Positions 1 through 8,751 of a stretch of DNA of 64,000 bases are shown here, one piece after another. The notes below the pieces were generated by a model. The model was not told where the DNA came from. It searched no databases and worked only from the letters and a program-made list of their open reading frames with translations. Position 1 is the stretch's first letter; every line of letters begins with the position of its first letter. A program made the translations under genes and the position numbers. Location: the NCBI GenBank assembly GCA_964428835.1, contig CAYRZQ010000002.1, positions 62,001-126,000 on the forward strand. Direction: 5' to 3'. This DNA is from JAIXWP01 sp964428835. Its GTDB lineage: Bacteria > Bacteroidota > Bacteroidia > Flavobacteriales_D > Sanyastnellaceae.

Positions 1-1
1 A

Positions 2-955
2 TTCGTGCGCACGGAAGGGTTTGTATTAATTCCATTTATATCACTATGGTTTTTGATGCATAAAAAATGGCTGCCCTTTATAGCACTGGGATTTGGAACG
101 GTTGTGTACAGCATTCTTGGAGGCTTATTTTACTTTCATGATTTCCTTTGGGTATTCAATAAAAATCCATACGAGGTAGAGCTTGACTTTTATGGTAGCG
201 GCAATTGGCATCATTTCATTTCTACGAATTATGTCACTTGGGGCGTTCCAACTTTTATTGCTTTGTGCGCCGGTACTTATTGGTTGGCGCGAACGGCGCG
301 ACGACATTTCAATACACTTGAAATTGAAATTAAAAAAGAGCTTTTTCTCGTAGTACTTCCCGCGATTGTATTTCTTCTTTTCCACAGTCTGGCCTGGTGG
401 TTGGGCAAACTATCCAGTGTCGGAGAGATACGCGTATTGGCCTCCGTAATGCCGCTCTACGCAATCATTGCGAGCCGCGGTTTCAACTGGATGGTCGAAA
501 GGTTTGCAGATGACAAGAAGAAGAGTATTCGATTTCAAACATTTTATTGCGTGCTTATTCTAGTCATGCCCTTCCTCTTTTTCCCGCTTCCCATGAAGCG
601 CATGAAAGGGCAAGCAGTGATGCATGATATCTCAGAATGGTTGGAAAAACATCCTTATCAAGGAAGAGTTTGGTATTTCGATCCACAGATTGCATTTGAA
701 GCAGATGCTGATCCATTCGAACCGACAATCATTCGACCTTATTTTTTCAAAAAAGATTCTCTTCCTGCGCAGCGTCTGCAACGCGGAGATATTTTGATTT
801 GGGATGCACATTTCGGACCTAACGAAGGGCGCACGCCGCTTTCACAATTGAGTGATACGTCGCAATTTCAAATGCTCAAACTTTTCAAACCCGAAAAACC
901 GTTCGAGACATTTGATAGTGTGAATTATGAAGTGAAAGTTTTTTTGAGGAAATAA
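2..955 (+). CDS. Membrane glycosyltransferase, C-terminal part (5' end outside window)
   Basis: The reading frame is open from base 2, so the gene starts upstream of the window and only about 317 residues are visible. The visible part begins with an Arg-Thr-Glu-Gly stretch just before a hydrophobic segment, a pattern typical of polyisoprenyl-phosphate-sugar-dependent membrane glycosyltransferases of the GT-C/PMT kind. At least four membrane segments follow, including ones near residues 5-20, 25-45, 115-135 and 180-195. The last third is soluble and probably periplasmic. Inferred role: sugar transfer to lipid or protein at the membrane. A polyprenol mannosyltransferase or a related membrane protein remains possible because the catalytic N-terminus is missing. 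It converges on the next gene with a three-base gap. Confidence 0.6.
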   Translation, partial: FVRTEGFVLIPFISLWFLMHKKWLPFIALGFGTVVYSILGGLFYFHDFLWVFNKNPYEVELDFYGSGNWHHFISTNYVTWGVPTFIALCAGTYWLARTARRHFNTLEIEIKKELFLVVLPAIVFLLFHSLAWWLGKLSSVGEIRVLASVMPLYAIIASRGFNWMVERFADDKKKSIRFQTFYCVLILVMPFLFFPLPMKRMKGQAVMHDISEWLEKHPYQGRVWYFDPQIAFEADADPFEPTIIRPYFFKKDSLPAQRLQRGDILIWDAHFGPNEGRTPLSQLSDTSQFQMLKLFKPEKPFETFDSVNYEVKVFLRK

Positions 956-958
956 ATC

Positions 959-2425
959 CTAAACCGCTCTTAGAGCAGCCTTCAACTCTCCTAGTTTGAA
1001 AGGTTTCATTTCATTAATCATCAACTTTCCCTTGCTTGTATTTGAGGAAACGGCTGCCATCCGTGGCTCTCCTCCACTTGCCTCCACCGCTATTATTCTC
1101 ACAGATTGGTTACTCGGCACATCGTTAAAAACTACCACTCCATCCTCAACATGACCCAACATTACACCACGAATTCCGGTAAAAACGCAACTCACCGAAG
1201 TTTTATCTGGGAAAGGAACATTTACAAAAAAATCCTCTTTCTTATCAAAATTCTCAAATCGATCACAGTTCAGCCAGCCCAACTGATTAGAATTGTAAAT
1301 ATAAAAATCCATGTCTGCTTTGGCTACTGGTCCCAATTCAAGTTTATCGCCTCGACCATATTTTCTCTCAAATTGAGCCAACTCGTTGCTTTTATGAATT
1401 CCGATTTCTCTACCGAACTGTAGCACTACCGCGTGGTCCTCATCATATTTATTCATAAATGAACTCATATTCCATTGCGGCATCTGATCAATCATTTTGA
1501 GAATTTCCAAATCATATCTTGGAACCGAAGCCTTGGAAAGATGTCGTTCTTTCACCCATCCATCCGGATCCAATTTCAATGTTACCTCTGTTTGATAATT
1601 CAAAGCACAAAACTCATCTACCATCTGCAACGGAGGATTGAAATTCGCAACAAACCAATTATTGACTAAGGTTCCGTCCAGGAATGTCCAGGTATAATAA
1701 TCCATCAACGAAATCTTCGTGTTCCTCCTAAAATACGATCTGTTGATTTGAATGAAACAGGTATCATTCTCAGGCATTGCGCTCAGTACAGCTCCGTTAT
1801 TACTGCTTGCGATAGAATCCGCGGTATTATCAGCCACCGTCCAATTGATTATGCCGCTACTTTCTCTCTTTCCATAAAACAGTTGAAAATCTTCCTTGTC
1901 GCTTTTTTGAGGGAAAGAAACCGAATAAGAACGCCCCTCTGAAATTTTCAATTTTCTTCCATCCGCTATTGCCTCCAAATAAACCATTCCAGCCGTTTCA
2001 ATAAGTTCCCCATTACTAGTGGTAGAAAGTTTATTAAACAGAATATCCACCATATCGTAACATTCCGTTAGTGCCAATGTTATGGGGCCTTTGGGATTCG
2101 TTCCATCTTCATGAACCAAGATATTCGCGGGAAATTCGATTGTTGTACCCATCGCGCCTGTAATGGAAACAGGAGCGTCATTTGAAATAGTAAAAATTTG
2201 AGGAGCCTTTTTATATGCACTAAATAATTCCTCTACCGAATCGTCAGAGGCCACAGCTTCTGTAAATGCTGATGCGACCATCGTTTCAGGTGAAGGTTCA
2301 AAAGCCGGTGCACTCGCAATCGGACTGTTTTGATTGACCGATACTGACGCAGCCGAAAGTTGAAAAAAGTAGATAGCAGTTGCCAAGCCTAATGCCGATG
2401 CGGCGAAGACGATTTTTTTCTTCAT
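959..2425 (-). CDS. Secreted protein of unknown function
   Basis: I do not recognise this 488-residue protein. The start chosen is the ATG at 2425 because it gives a Lys-rich N-terminus followed by a hydrophobic signal segment (about residues 2-25). A longer reading from 2488 would put 21 uncharged or polar residues in front of the signal. The mature part is rich in Ser, Asn and Asp, with a segment around residues 85-130 resembling a ZU5-like or carboxypeptidase-regulatory-like beta fold (Gly-rich, with Ile-Pro-Ala-Asn-like wording). That is only an impression. No catalytic motif is visible. It is probably an exported or periplasmic structural or binding protein. It converges with the glycosyltransferase fragment and diverges from the ABC ATPase gene. 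Confidence 0.7.
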   Translation of the reverse strand: MKKKIVFAASALGLATAIYFFQLSAASVSVNQNSPIASAPAFEPSPETMVASAFTEAVASDDSVEELFSAYKKAPQIFTISNDAPVSITGAMGTTIEFPANILVHEDGTNPKGPITLALTECYDMVDILFNKLSTTSNGELIETAGMVYLEAIADGRKLKISEGRSYSVSFPQKSDKEDFQLFYGKRESSGIINWTVADNTADSIASSNNGAVLSAMPENDTCFIQINRSYFRRNTKISLMDYYTWTFLDGTLVNNWFVANFNPPLQMVDEFCALNYQTEVTLKLDPDGWVKERHLSKASVPRYDLEILKMIDQMPQWNMSSFMNKYDEDHAVVLQFGREIGIHKSNELAQFERKYGRGDKLELGPVAKADMDFYIYNSNQLGWLNCDRFENFDKKEDFFVNVPFPDKTSVSCVFTGIRGVMLGHVEDGVVVFNDVPSNQSVRIIAVEASGGEPRMAAVSSNTSKGKLMINEMKPFKLGELKAALRAV

Positions 2426-2529
2426 GGTAATAAGGTATTGTGGAGGCGAGACGAAGCGTGAACGCAAATCTTCACCGCATATTTTCAAAAAGCGAAAAAT
2501 TCCAACACCCTCAAAAACATGACATTCTA

Positions 2530-2592
2530 GGAATCAATTCCGAAAATGTTATAACTTTTTCGGAATCAAATCCGAAATTGTTATAATTTTTC
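2530..2592. repeat. Two tandem ~32-base direct repeats with inner palindromes, upstream of the ABC ATPase gene
   Basis: Two head-to-tail copies (2530-2561 and 2562-2592) differ at only a few positions. Each starts with GGAATCAA(T/A)TCC, an imperfect GGAAT-NN-ATTCC inverted repeat, and ends in a TTGTTATAA-like AT-rich tract. A further CGGAAT half-site follows near 2597. The position, in the divergent gap just upstream of the ATG at 2610, suggests an operator or promoter array. This is inferred from location and symmetry only. Confidence 0.5.
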
Positions 2593-2609
2593 CATCGGAA
2601 TAAAATCTC

Positions 2610-4277
2610 ATGACCTTCGCGCCAGCATACCTCGCCATCAAAAATCTAAGCGTTTCATTTCGCACCGATATGGGAGTGAAGAAAGTATTGCACGATGTAT
2701 CTTTTGATGTTTACAAAGGACAAACGACAGCCATTGTAGGAGAATCAGGAAGTGGAAAATCTGTTTCTTCTCTGAGCATCATGCAACTTCTCAAAGCTGG
2801 AAATGTAATCTTCAACGGCGGTGAATTTTTTCTAAAAGAAAATAAAATACTCCCCAGCGATAAAGTGCTGCGCTCGCTTCGTGGAGATAAGATTGCTATG
2901 ATCTTCCAGGAGCCGATGACGAGTCTCAACCCTGTAATGCGCGTGGGAGAACAAGTAGCGGAGACATTGCGCTTACACCGCGAGCTCAATACAAAACAAG
3001 CACGAGAGAGAGTGTTGGAGCTTTTTAAGGAAGTGAAATTGCCACGACCTGAAGAGATGCTCGATCAATATCCGCATCAATTGTCAGGAGGTCAGCGACA
3101 GCGAGTGATGATTGCGATGGCTATTGCAAATGAACCTGAATTGCTCATCGCGGATGAACCGACGACCGCGCTGGATGTGACCGTGCAGAAGTCAATTTTA
3201 GATTTGCTAAAAGAACTACAGCAACGTTATAATATGTCGATGATCTTCATTACGCATGATCTTGGCGTGGTGAAAGAAATAGCGCATCATATTGTAGTGA
3301 TGCAACAGGGAAGACTAATTGAAAAGGGACTTGCAAATGATATCCTGAATCAACCTAAGGAGGTTTATACTAAAGGTTTGATGGCCTGTCGACCTGTACC
3401 CGGAAAGAAAATAGCGCGGCTTTTAACCATTGAAGATTTTACCAATCAAAATGTACCACAAATTGAAGAGATAATATCCAACTCCGCATTCGAAAAAGAA
3501 CTCATCCGCGTAGAGCACATCACCAAGCGCTATACTTCTTATAAAGGCTTTTTTAAAAAAGAAAAAAAAGAAGTTCTTGCTGTCAACGATGTAAGCTTTA
3601 CGATTTATGAAGGTGAAGCACTCGGTCTTGTTGGCGAGAGCGGATGCGGAAAGACAACTCTGAGTAGAATCTTGTTAGGTTTAATTCCCGCTTCCGAAGG
3701 AAGCATTATCTACAAAGGAAATGATCTCACAAAAATGAGTGCCATAGAATGGAAGAAATGGCGCAAAGAACTTCAAATCATTTTTCAAGATCCTTATTCC
3801 GCATTAAATCCTAAACATTCGATACGACAAATTCTCACTGAACCTATGTTGCATCATGGTATCAGATCGAATGAAAAAGATGCCGTGACTCGAGCGCAGG
3901 AACTACTCGAAAAAGTTGGGATGACAGCAGAAGCATTGGATAAGTATCCTCATGAATTCAGCGGTGGACAAAGGCAGCGCATCGTCATAGCGCGTGCTTT
4001 AAGTGTTGAACCTCGTTTTATTATTTGTGATGAAAGTGTGGCCGCTCTCGATGTATCGGTGCAAGCTCAAGTATTGAATCTGTTGACCGACTTAAAGAGA
4101 GAATTTGGACTCACCTATTTATTCATCTCTCATGATCTCAGTGTCGTCTATCAAATGTGCGATCGCATCATGGTCATGAACCGCGGCCGTATAGAAGAGC
4201 TGAACACCGCAGAAAATGTTTTTCACCATAGCCAATCCGAGTACACGCAGTCATTGCTAAAGTCGATCCCGCGATAG
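2610..4277 (+). CDS. Fused two-domain peptide-type ABC transporter ATP-binding protein (YejF/GsiA-like)
   Basis: The 555-residue protein contains two full nucleotide-binding domains of the oligopeptide/dipeptide importer class. The first has Walker A GESGSGKS near residue 44, signature LSGGQRQR near 160 and a Walker B region ending in DEPTTALD. The second has Walker A GESGCGKT near 345, signature FSGGQRQR near 450 and a DESVAALD region. Such fusions correspond to DppD+DppF in one chain, as in YejF of the microcin C/peptide importer or GsiA for glutathione. The protein energises import from the cytoplasmic face of the membrane. No permease or binding protein is encoded nearby, so its partners must lie elsewhere. 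The ATG at 2610 starts right before the conserved N-terminus. Confidence 0.9.
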   Translation: MTFAPAYLAIKNLSVSFRTDMGVKKVLHDVSFDVYKGQTTAIVGESGSGKSVSSLSIMQLLKAGNVIFNGGEFFLKENKILPSDKVLRSLRGDKIAMIFQEPMTSLNPVMRVGEQVAETLRLHRELNTKQARERVLELFKEVKLPRPEEMLDQYPHQLSGGQRQRVMIAMAIANEPELLIADEPTTALDVTVQKSILDLLKELQQRYNMSMIFITHDLGVVKEIAHHIVVMQQGRLIEKGLANDILNQPKEVYTKGLMACRPVPGKKIARLLTIEDFTNQNVPQIEEIISNSAFEKELIRVEHITKRYTSYKGFFKKEKKEVLAVNDVSFTIYEGEALGLVGESGCGKTTLSRILLGLIPASEGSIIYKGNDLTKMSAIEWKKWRKELQIIFQDPYSALNPKHSIRQILTEPMLHHGIRSNEKDAVTRAQELLEKVGMTAEALDKYPHEFSGGQRQRIVIARALSVEPRFIICDESVAALDVSVQAQVLNLLTDLKREFGLTYLFISHDLSVVYQMCDRIMVMNRGRIEELNTAENVFHHSQSEYTQSLLKSIPR

Positions 4278-4390
4278 CGACGGAGCGACGGAGGGACGGA
4301 GGGAAGGAGGGAAGGAGTTACGGAGGGACGGAGTTACGGAGTTACGGAGTTACGGAAGGAATAATTCGGAATTCAGAATTCAGAATTCCA
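4278..4390. repeat. Low-complexity repeat island between convergent genes
   Basis: Directly after the ABC gene stop, the plus strand carries many imperfect copies of CGGAGGGA, CGGAGTTA and GGAAGGAGG (4282-4358). These are followed by GGAATTCAGAATTCAGAATT (4369-4388, EcoRI-like units). Toward the minus-strand gene the composition becomes pyrimidine-rich on the plus strand. No ORF, promoter box or terminator is evident. The same units recur at 8430-8692, 20938-21170 and 21640-21874. Confidence 0.85.
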
Positions 4391-4402
4391 AACTCCCCTA
4401 TT

Positions 4403-5632
4403 CTATCCACCAGCCCCAATGAGGCTCTCAACTTCACGACGGAGGCGCTCGGTGTACAATGTATGATACTTTCCTGTGCTGGGACCATAGAAGCCGGTGT
4501 GGATTTTTCGCACCTTTCCTTCTTTGTCAATGATTATAGAAGTAGGATAAGACATGATAGCATTGAGACCTGAAAAAACTTGCGCTGCTTTGTCTTTGCT
4601 CAACTCGCCGCCGATATAGACTTCGTAAGGAAGGTCGAATTGATTTTTATAGTGAGCAACGGCCTTTGCATGTTTCGAAAATTCAGTACCACGCTCAAAT
4701 GCTACGGGTATAATGGCAACAGCATCGCCAAACTCGGCCGAGACTTGTCTCCAAAACTTCGTTTCATCAGTACAATTAGGACACCACGAACCGAAGATTT
4801 GTATGACGCTGACTTTTCCTTTTAATTTTTCTTTATTAAAAAAAACTGAATCACCTGTTGCACTTCTCACAGTGAACGCCAATTCTTGAACACCTTCTTT
4901 CAGATAAGTCAAACTATCTGGATCACGCAATTTTGCATTCGCGTCCAATCGTGCATTCCACAATTCGCTGTGATGCTTTCCGGAGTTGAACTTGCCATTT
5001 ACGATACTATCTCCTTTCATCTGACCGGAAAAGTAAAAGAGATGTGCTCCGTCAAAACAACTCAGATAAAAACTTCCATCGTCGTTTGATTCACCCTGAA
5101 GATAGCGATAGTCACCTGTTTCAGTCATAAATGTTCCAGTCATATTGCCTTTTTCAGAATGAAAAACACCGACAGCTTTATATGCACAATCTGGACAATC
5201 ATACGAAAATGTAGCGTCGAACGTACTATCTCCAAAGCTTGAATTGGTTGGCGCAGATGACTTGCCCTTACTCGCTTTGAATTTGATTTTATAGTTTTCT
5301 CTTGCCTCATCTTCCCAGTATCCTTCGATGCTGTCATTGCTCTTAACGACGTAGTGCAACGAAGAAAGATATGGCTCAATGCGAGCTATTAAGGTATCGC
5401 CAACACCAGTGGTGTGAACGAGCTGAATGCGTTCTTCTCCATTGATTAACGTAAACTGACCTGTGGAGTCCACTTGCATTCGAGCAGGGATAAAAGCTTT
5501 ATTCGATGAATCACTAATATCGAATAGCACCTTCCATTCACCGGGTGTTATTTTGTTTGAGCTTGCGTCTTTGGAGGATTCGCTGCATGAAAAGAGAGAG
5601 AGAAGAATTAGGGTGTAGAGGAAATATTTCAC
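4403..5632 (-). CDS. TlpA-like thioredoxin-fold lipoprotein
   Basis: Starting at the GTG at 5632 gives a lipoprotein signal: about 12 hydrophobic residues ending in LFSC-like wording, with Cys near residue 15 as the lipidation site. The N-terminal 200 residues are a beta-rich domain, possibly a DUF4369-like substrate-recognition region. The C-terminal about 150 residues are a thioredoxin fold with the redox motif WCPNC, followed by a cis-Pro region (SYPTSIIID). This is the layout of Bacteroidota TlpA/ResA thiol-disulfide oxidoreductases, which reduce disulfides at the membrane. A longer start at 5677 (ATG) would place the start codon inside the transcription terminator of the upstream gene, so GTG is preferred. 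It is transcribed alone. Confidence 0.8.
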   Translation of the reverse strand: MKYFLYTLILLSLFSCSESSKDASSNKITPGEWKVLFDISDSSNKAFIPARMQVDSTGQFTLINGEERIQLVHTTGVGDTLIARIEPYLSSLHYVVKSNDSIEGYWEDEARENYKIKFKASKGKSSAPTNSSFGDSTFDATFSYDCPDCAYKAVGVFHSEKGNMTGTFMTETGDYRYLQGESNDDGSFYLSCFDGAHLFYFSGQMKGDSIVNGKFNSGKHHSELWNARLDANAKLRDPDSLTYLKEGVQELAFTVRSATGDSVFFNKEKLKGKVSVIQIFGSWCPNCTDETKFWRQVSAEFGDAVAIIPVAFERGTEFSKHAKAVAHYKNQFDLPYEVYIGGELSKDKAAQVFSGLNAIMSYPTSIIIDKEGKVRKIHTGFYGPSTGKYHTLYTERLRREVESLIGAGG

Positions 5633-5670
5633 AAACAGGGTAATTATTGCGTAGTACTTAGATAGACGAA

Positions 5671-5692
5671 GAGGCATCCTTTCGGATGCCTC
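5671..5692 (-). terminator. Intrinsic terminator-like hairpin after the ALDH7 gene
   Basis: A perfect nine-base stem, GAGGCATCC/GGATGCCTC, encloses a four-base loop. It lies 25 bases past the dehydrogenase stop on the minus strand. The following minus-strand bases are only moderately T-rich, while the plus-strand side has TTTCTCTT. Its 3' arm contains the alternative ATG of the thioredoxin gene. Confidence 0.6.
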
Positions 5693-5716
5693 TTTCTCTT
5701 CTCGCTATATTTTTTG

Positions 5717-7273
5717 TTAGAAATCAAATTTTATACCTTGAGCTAACGGCAATTGATTGCTGTAGTTGATAGTATTTGTTTGGCGGCGCATGTAAGCTTT
5801 CCAGCTATCAGAGCCACTTTCACGTCCACCGCCAGTTTCTTTCTCACCACCAAACGCACCGCCGATTTCTGCTCCTGAGGTTCCAATATTCACGTTAGCA
5901 ATGCCACAATCCGAACCTTCTGCAGAAAGGAAATATTCTGCTTCACGCATGTTGAGTGTCATGATCGAAGAGCTCAATCCTTGATTCACACCATTTTGTT
6001 TTGCCACAGCCTCTTCAATCGACTGGTATTTCATGATATAGAGAATTGGAGCAAATGTTTCGTGTTGAACGATCGCCAAGTCTGTGCCGCTCACTTCAAT
6101 GATTGCAGGCTTCACATAACAGCCGCTTTCAAAACCCTCGCCCTTCAAAACACCGCCTGGCACAACTACCTTACCGCCCTGAGCGATAGCATCAGCGATG
6201 GCTTTTTCATACATATCCACCGCGTGCTTGTCGATAAGCGGACCTACGTGATTATTCTGATCCAATGGATTACCAATTCTGATTTGGCTGTATGCCGCTA
6301 CCAACTTCGCTTTCAAATCCTCGAAAATTGATTCGTGGATAATTAAACGTCTTGTGGTAGTACAACGTTGTCCGGCAGTACCTACAGCACCAAATACGAT
6401 TGCTGGGATAGCCAATTTCAAATCTGCATTTGGTGTAACGATGATGGCGTTGTTTCCACCCAATTCGAGAAGACTTCTACCAAAACGCTCTGCCACCATA
6501 GAGCCTACGATACGGCCCATGCGTGAACTGCCTGTTGCACTCACGAGTGGAACGCGATTATCTTTCGTCATCATTTCACCCACACGATAGTCTCCAGTGA
6601 TGATGCCGCTGATACCTTCAGGGAGATTATTTTCTGCTGCTACTTCATTCCAAATATTTTGACAAGCGATGGCACAAAGCGGCGCCTTTTCAGAAGCCTT
6701 CCATACGCACACATCACCGCAAACCCAGGCCAATGCGCTGTTCCAACTCCAAACAGCTACTGGAAAATTGAACGCGCTGATGATTCCAACCACACCTATT
6801 GGATGCCACTGTTCGTACATACGGTGACCGGGGCGCTCACTATGCATGGTGAGACCATACAATTGACGGCTTAGACCTACAGCAAAGTCACAGATATCAA
6901 TCATCTCCTGTACCTCACCCAAACCTTCCTGAAGGCTCTTCCCCATTTCGTAGCTCACGAGCATTCCGAGCTCTTGCTTGTATGCTCTCAAGCGATCACC
7001 ATATTGACGCACGATTTCACCACGCTTCGGAGCGGGCATCTTTCTCCACATTTTGAAAGCCTCGGTAGCCGCGTCCATTACCTTCTCATAGTCTGCATCA
7101 GTAGTAGAAGTGACCGAAGCTATTAATGCTCCATCGACGGGAGAGTAAGAATCGATCAAGGCACCCGCACCAAAAAAGTGCTTACCAGTGCTTGTTCCTT
7201 CGTTTACTTTTTTTAGACCCAATTTGGTCAATACAGGGCTGATATTCAATTCCGCAGAAGTTGCAGTGCTCAT
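5717..7273 (-). CDS. ALDH7-family aldehyde dehydrogenase (alpha-aminoadipic semialdehyde / piperideine-6-carboxylate dehydrogenase type)
   Basis: The 518-residue protein has the full NAD(P)-dependent aldehyde dehydrogenase layout. The Rossmann region lies in the first half, the catalytic Glu sits in LELGGNNA near residue 270, and the catalytic Cys sits in GQRCTTTRR near 304. The LSSSIMT and GANVNIG-like C-terminal segments complete the fold. The wording of the active site (ELGGNNA, GQRCTTTRRL) and the length match ALDH7A1/AmaB-type enzymes, which oxidise alpha-aminoadipate semialdehyde in lysine catabolism or similar amino aldehydes. Substrate assignment is by family only. It is divergent from fabH across a gap holding two inverted repeats, and followed by a terminator hairpin at 5671-5692. 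Confidence 0.88.
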   Translation of the reverse strand: MSTATSAELNISPVLTKLGLKKVNEGTSTGKHFFGAGALIDSYSPVDGALIASVTSTTDADYEKVMDAATEAFKMWRKMPAPKRGEIVRQYGDRLRAYKQELGMLVSYEMGKSLQEGLGEVQEMIDICDFAVGLSRQLYGLTMHSERPGHRMYEQWHPIGVVGIISAFNFPVAVWSWNSALAWVCGDVCVWKASEKAPLCAIACQNIWNEVAAENNLPEGISGIITGDYRVGEMMTKDNRVPLVSATGSSRMGRIVGSMVAERFGRSLLELGGNNAIIVTPNADLKLAIPAIVFGAVGTAGQRCTTTRRLIIHESIFEDLKAKLVAAYSQIRIGNPLDQNNHVGPLIDKHAVDMYEKAIADAIAQGGKVVVPGGVLKGEGFESGCYVKPAIIEVSGTDLAIVQHETFAPILYIMKYQSIEEAVAKQNGVNQGLSSSIMTLNMREAEYFLSAEGSDCGIANVNIGTSGAEIGGAFGGEKETGGGRESGSDSWKAYMRRQTNTINYSNQLPLAQGIKFDF

Positions 7274-7315
7274 TGTTAAAAATTTTGCGGCGAAATTAAG
7301 CGAAACTGCTTGATT

Positions 7316-7344
7316 TATGGGTGATAAATGAACCTTTACCCATA
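7316..7344. promoter_or_regulatory. Inverted repeat in the ALDH7/fabH divergent gap
   Basis: TATGGGT (7316-7322) and ACCCATA (7338-7344) form exact inverted arms around 15 bases. The site sits just upstream of the dehydrogenase gene on the minus strand. It could be an operator or a 5' leader hairpin. Function is inferred only from symmetry and place. Confidence 0.35.
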
Positions 7345-7352
7345 AAATCTTC

Positions 7353-7367
7353 GTGTAAAATTTACAC
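7353..7367. promoter_or_regulatory. 15-base palindrome GTGTAAAATTTACAC in the ALDH7/fabH gap
   Basis: Seven-base exact arms GTGTAAA/TTTACAC flank one central base, in the 160-base region between two divergent genes and about 66 bases before the fabH ATG. The symmetry suits a dimeric repressor operator. No regulator gene is adjacent. Confidence 0.4.
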
Positions 7368-7433
7368 CATCTTTACAGAAAAGAACCGATATACTTACAT
7401 TAGCGCCCACTTTTAGTATAAAAAACAATTAGC

Positions 7434-8429
7434 ATGAGTTCACTTAAGGCAGTGATTACAGCAGTTCAGGGCTATGTCCCACCGGATGTGCTTACCAATG
7501 CCGACCTTGAGAAGATGGTCGACACAAACGACGAATGGATTCGTTCGAGAACAGGGATTGAAACACGACACATTTTAAAGGGAGAAGGACTCGGAACCAG
7601 CGACATGGGTGCCGAAGCCGTGAAAGGTCTTTTGGCCAAGCGCGGCATCGAAGCCAATGATATCGACTTATTAATATGTGCAACAGTTACGGGCGACCAT
7701 ATCTTCCCGGCTACCGCCAATATTATATGTGATAAAATTGGTGCGAAAAAAGCCTTTGCCTACGATATAAACGCCGCGTGCAGCGGTTTCCTATTTGCCT
7801 TGGCCACTGGCTCTCAATTTATTGAAACAGGCAAATACCAAAAAGTGGTGATTGTGGGAGCGGATAAGATGTCTGCGATTATTGACTACACAGATCGCAC
7901 TACTTGCGTACTCTTTGGTGATGGTGCAGGCGCGGTGTTGCTGGAGCCCACCACAGAGAATTTGGGAGTGATTGACTCAGTATTAAAGTCTGACGGTAAT
8001 GGACGTCATTATTTGCATCAAAAAGCAGGTGGTTCGGTAAAACCACCGACGCATGAAACGATTGACGCCCGTGAGCACTATGTATTCCAAGACGGACAGC
8101 CGGTGTTCAAAGCGGCCGTGGTGGGAATGGCAGATGTTTCGGCAGAAATCATGGAGCGCAACAACCTCAAAGCAGACGACGTGGCGTATCTCGTGCCGCA
8201 CCAAGCAAACCTCCGCATTATAGATGCTACGGCGAAGCGCATGGGAGTAGGTAGCGAGAAAGTTATGATAAACATTCAGAGATATGGAAATACCACCTCT
8301 GGTACCATTCCACTTTGCTTGTGGGAGTGGGAAAACAAATTAAAGAAAGGCGACAACCTCGTGCTCGCAGCCTTCGGCGGCGGTTTCACGTGGGGAGCGA
8401 TATATTTGAAGTGGGGATACAACTCTTAG
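7434..8429 (+). CDS. fabH: Beta-ketoacyl-ACP synthase III
   Basis: The 331-residue protein is a thiolase-fold condensing enzyme. The catalytic Cys116 lies in NAACSGF, His256 in VPHQANLRI and Asn286 in YGNTTSG, which is the Cys-His-Asn triad of KAS III. It joins acetyl-CoA (or a branched starter) to malonyl-ACP to begin fatty acid elongation in the cytoplasm. Length is typical (about 330). The next genes, accB and accC, supply malonyl-CoA precursor chemistry. However, a 322-base repeat-filled gap with its own promoter-like box separates them, so they may not be one transcript. No Shine-Dalgarno is evident, as usual in this phylum. Confidence 0.95.
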   Translation: MSSLKAVITAVQGYVPPDVLTNADLEKMVDTNDEWIRSRTGIETRHILKGEGLGTSDMGAEAVKGLLAKRGIEANDIDLLICATVTGDHIFPATANIICDKIGAKKAFAYDINAACSGFLFALATGSQFIETGKYQKVVIVGADKMSAIIDYTDRTTCVLFGDGAGAVLLEPTTENLGVIDSVLKSDGNGRHYLHQKAGGSVKPPTHETIDAREHYVFQDGQPVFKAAVVGMADVSAEIMERNNLKADDVAYLVPHQANLRIIDATAKRMGVGSEKVMINIQRYGNTTSGTIPLCLWEWENKLKKGDNLVLAAFGGGFTWGAIYLKWGYNS

Positions 8430-8692
8430 TGACTAGATACTAGATACTAGTGACTAGTGACTAGATACTAGATACTAGTGACTAGTGGAGAGAGACAGAG
8501 GGAGATAGGAAGATAGGAAAATAGGAAGATAGGAGATAGGAGATAGGAAGATAGGAAATAGGGAATAGGAAGTAGGGAATAGGAAATAGGAAGTAGGAGA
8601 TTGGAAGTAGGAGATTGGAAGTTGGAAATCCAAATTCAGAATTCAGAATTCAGAATTTCGAATTCAGAATTTCGAATTCCGAATTCCGAATT
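8430..8692. repeat. Modular low-complexity repeat island between fabH and accB
   Basis: This stretch of more than 300 bases without a gene is almost wholly repeats, in ordered blocks. 8430-8485 holds TGACTAGATACTAG-type units (two long copies of about 28 bases). 8495-8632 holds purine-rich AGATAGGA/AATAGGGA/AGTAGGA units grading into GATTGGAAGTTGG. 8634-8692 holds CAGAATTCAGAATT and TTCGAATTCCGAATT units. The last about 60 bases before accB are ordinary and carry a TAnnTTTG box. The blocks recur elsewhere in the window in related order. No coding potential is supported. Confidence 0.9.
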
Positions 8693-8702
8693 TATTATTT
8701 GC

Positions 8703-8710
8703 TACATTTG
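8703..8710 (+). promoter_or_regulatory. Bacteroidota-type -7 box upstream of accB
   Basis: TACATTTG matches the TAnnTTTG -7 consensus of the phylum's housekeeping sigma factor and lies 42 bases before the accB ATG. No convincing TTG -33 element is visible in the repeat tract upstream, so strength is uncertain. Confidence 0.5.
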
Positions 8711-8751
8711 TTAAGTTAACATAGACCAAACCAAAGAATATACATTCGGGT

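Noticed and set aside
1106..1942. Plus-strand ORFs opposite the secreted protein gene at 959-2425
   Set aside because: Antisense to a gene with a good signal peptide and consistent coding character; no recognisable product.
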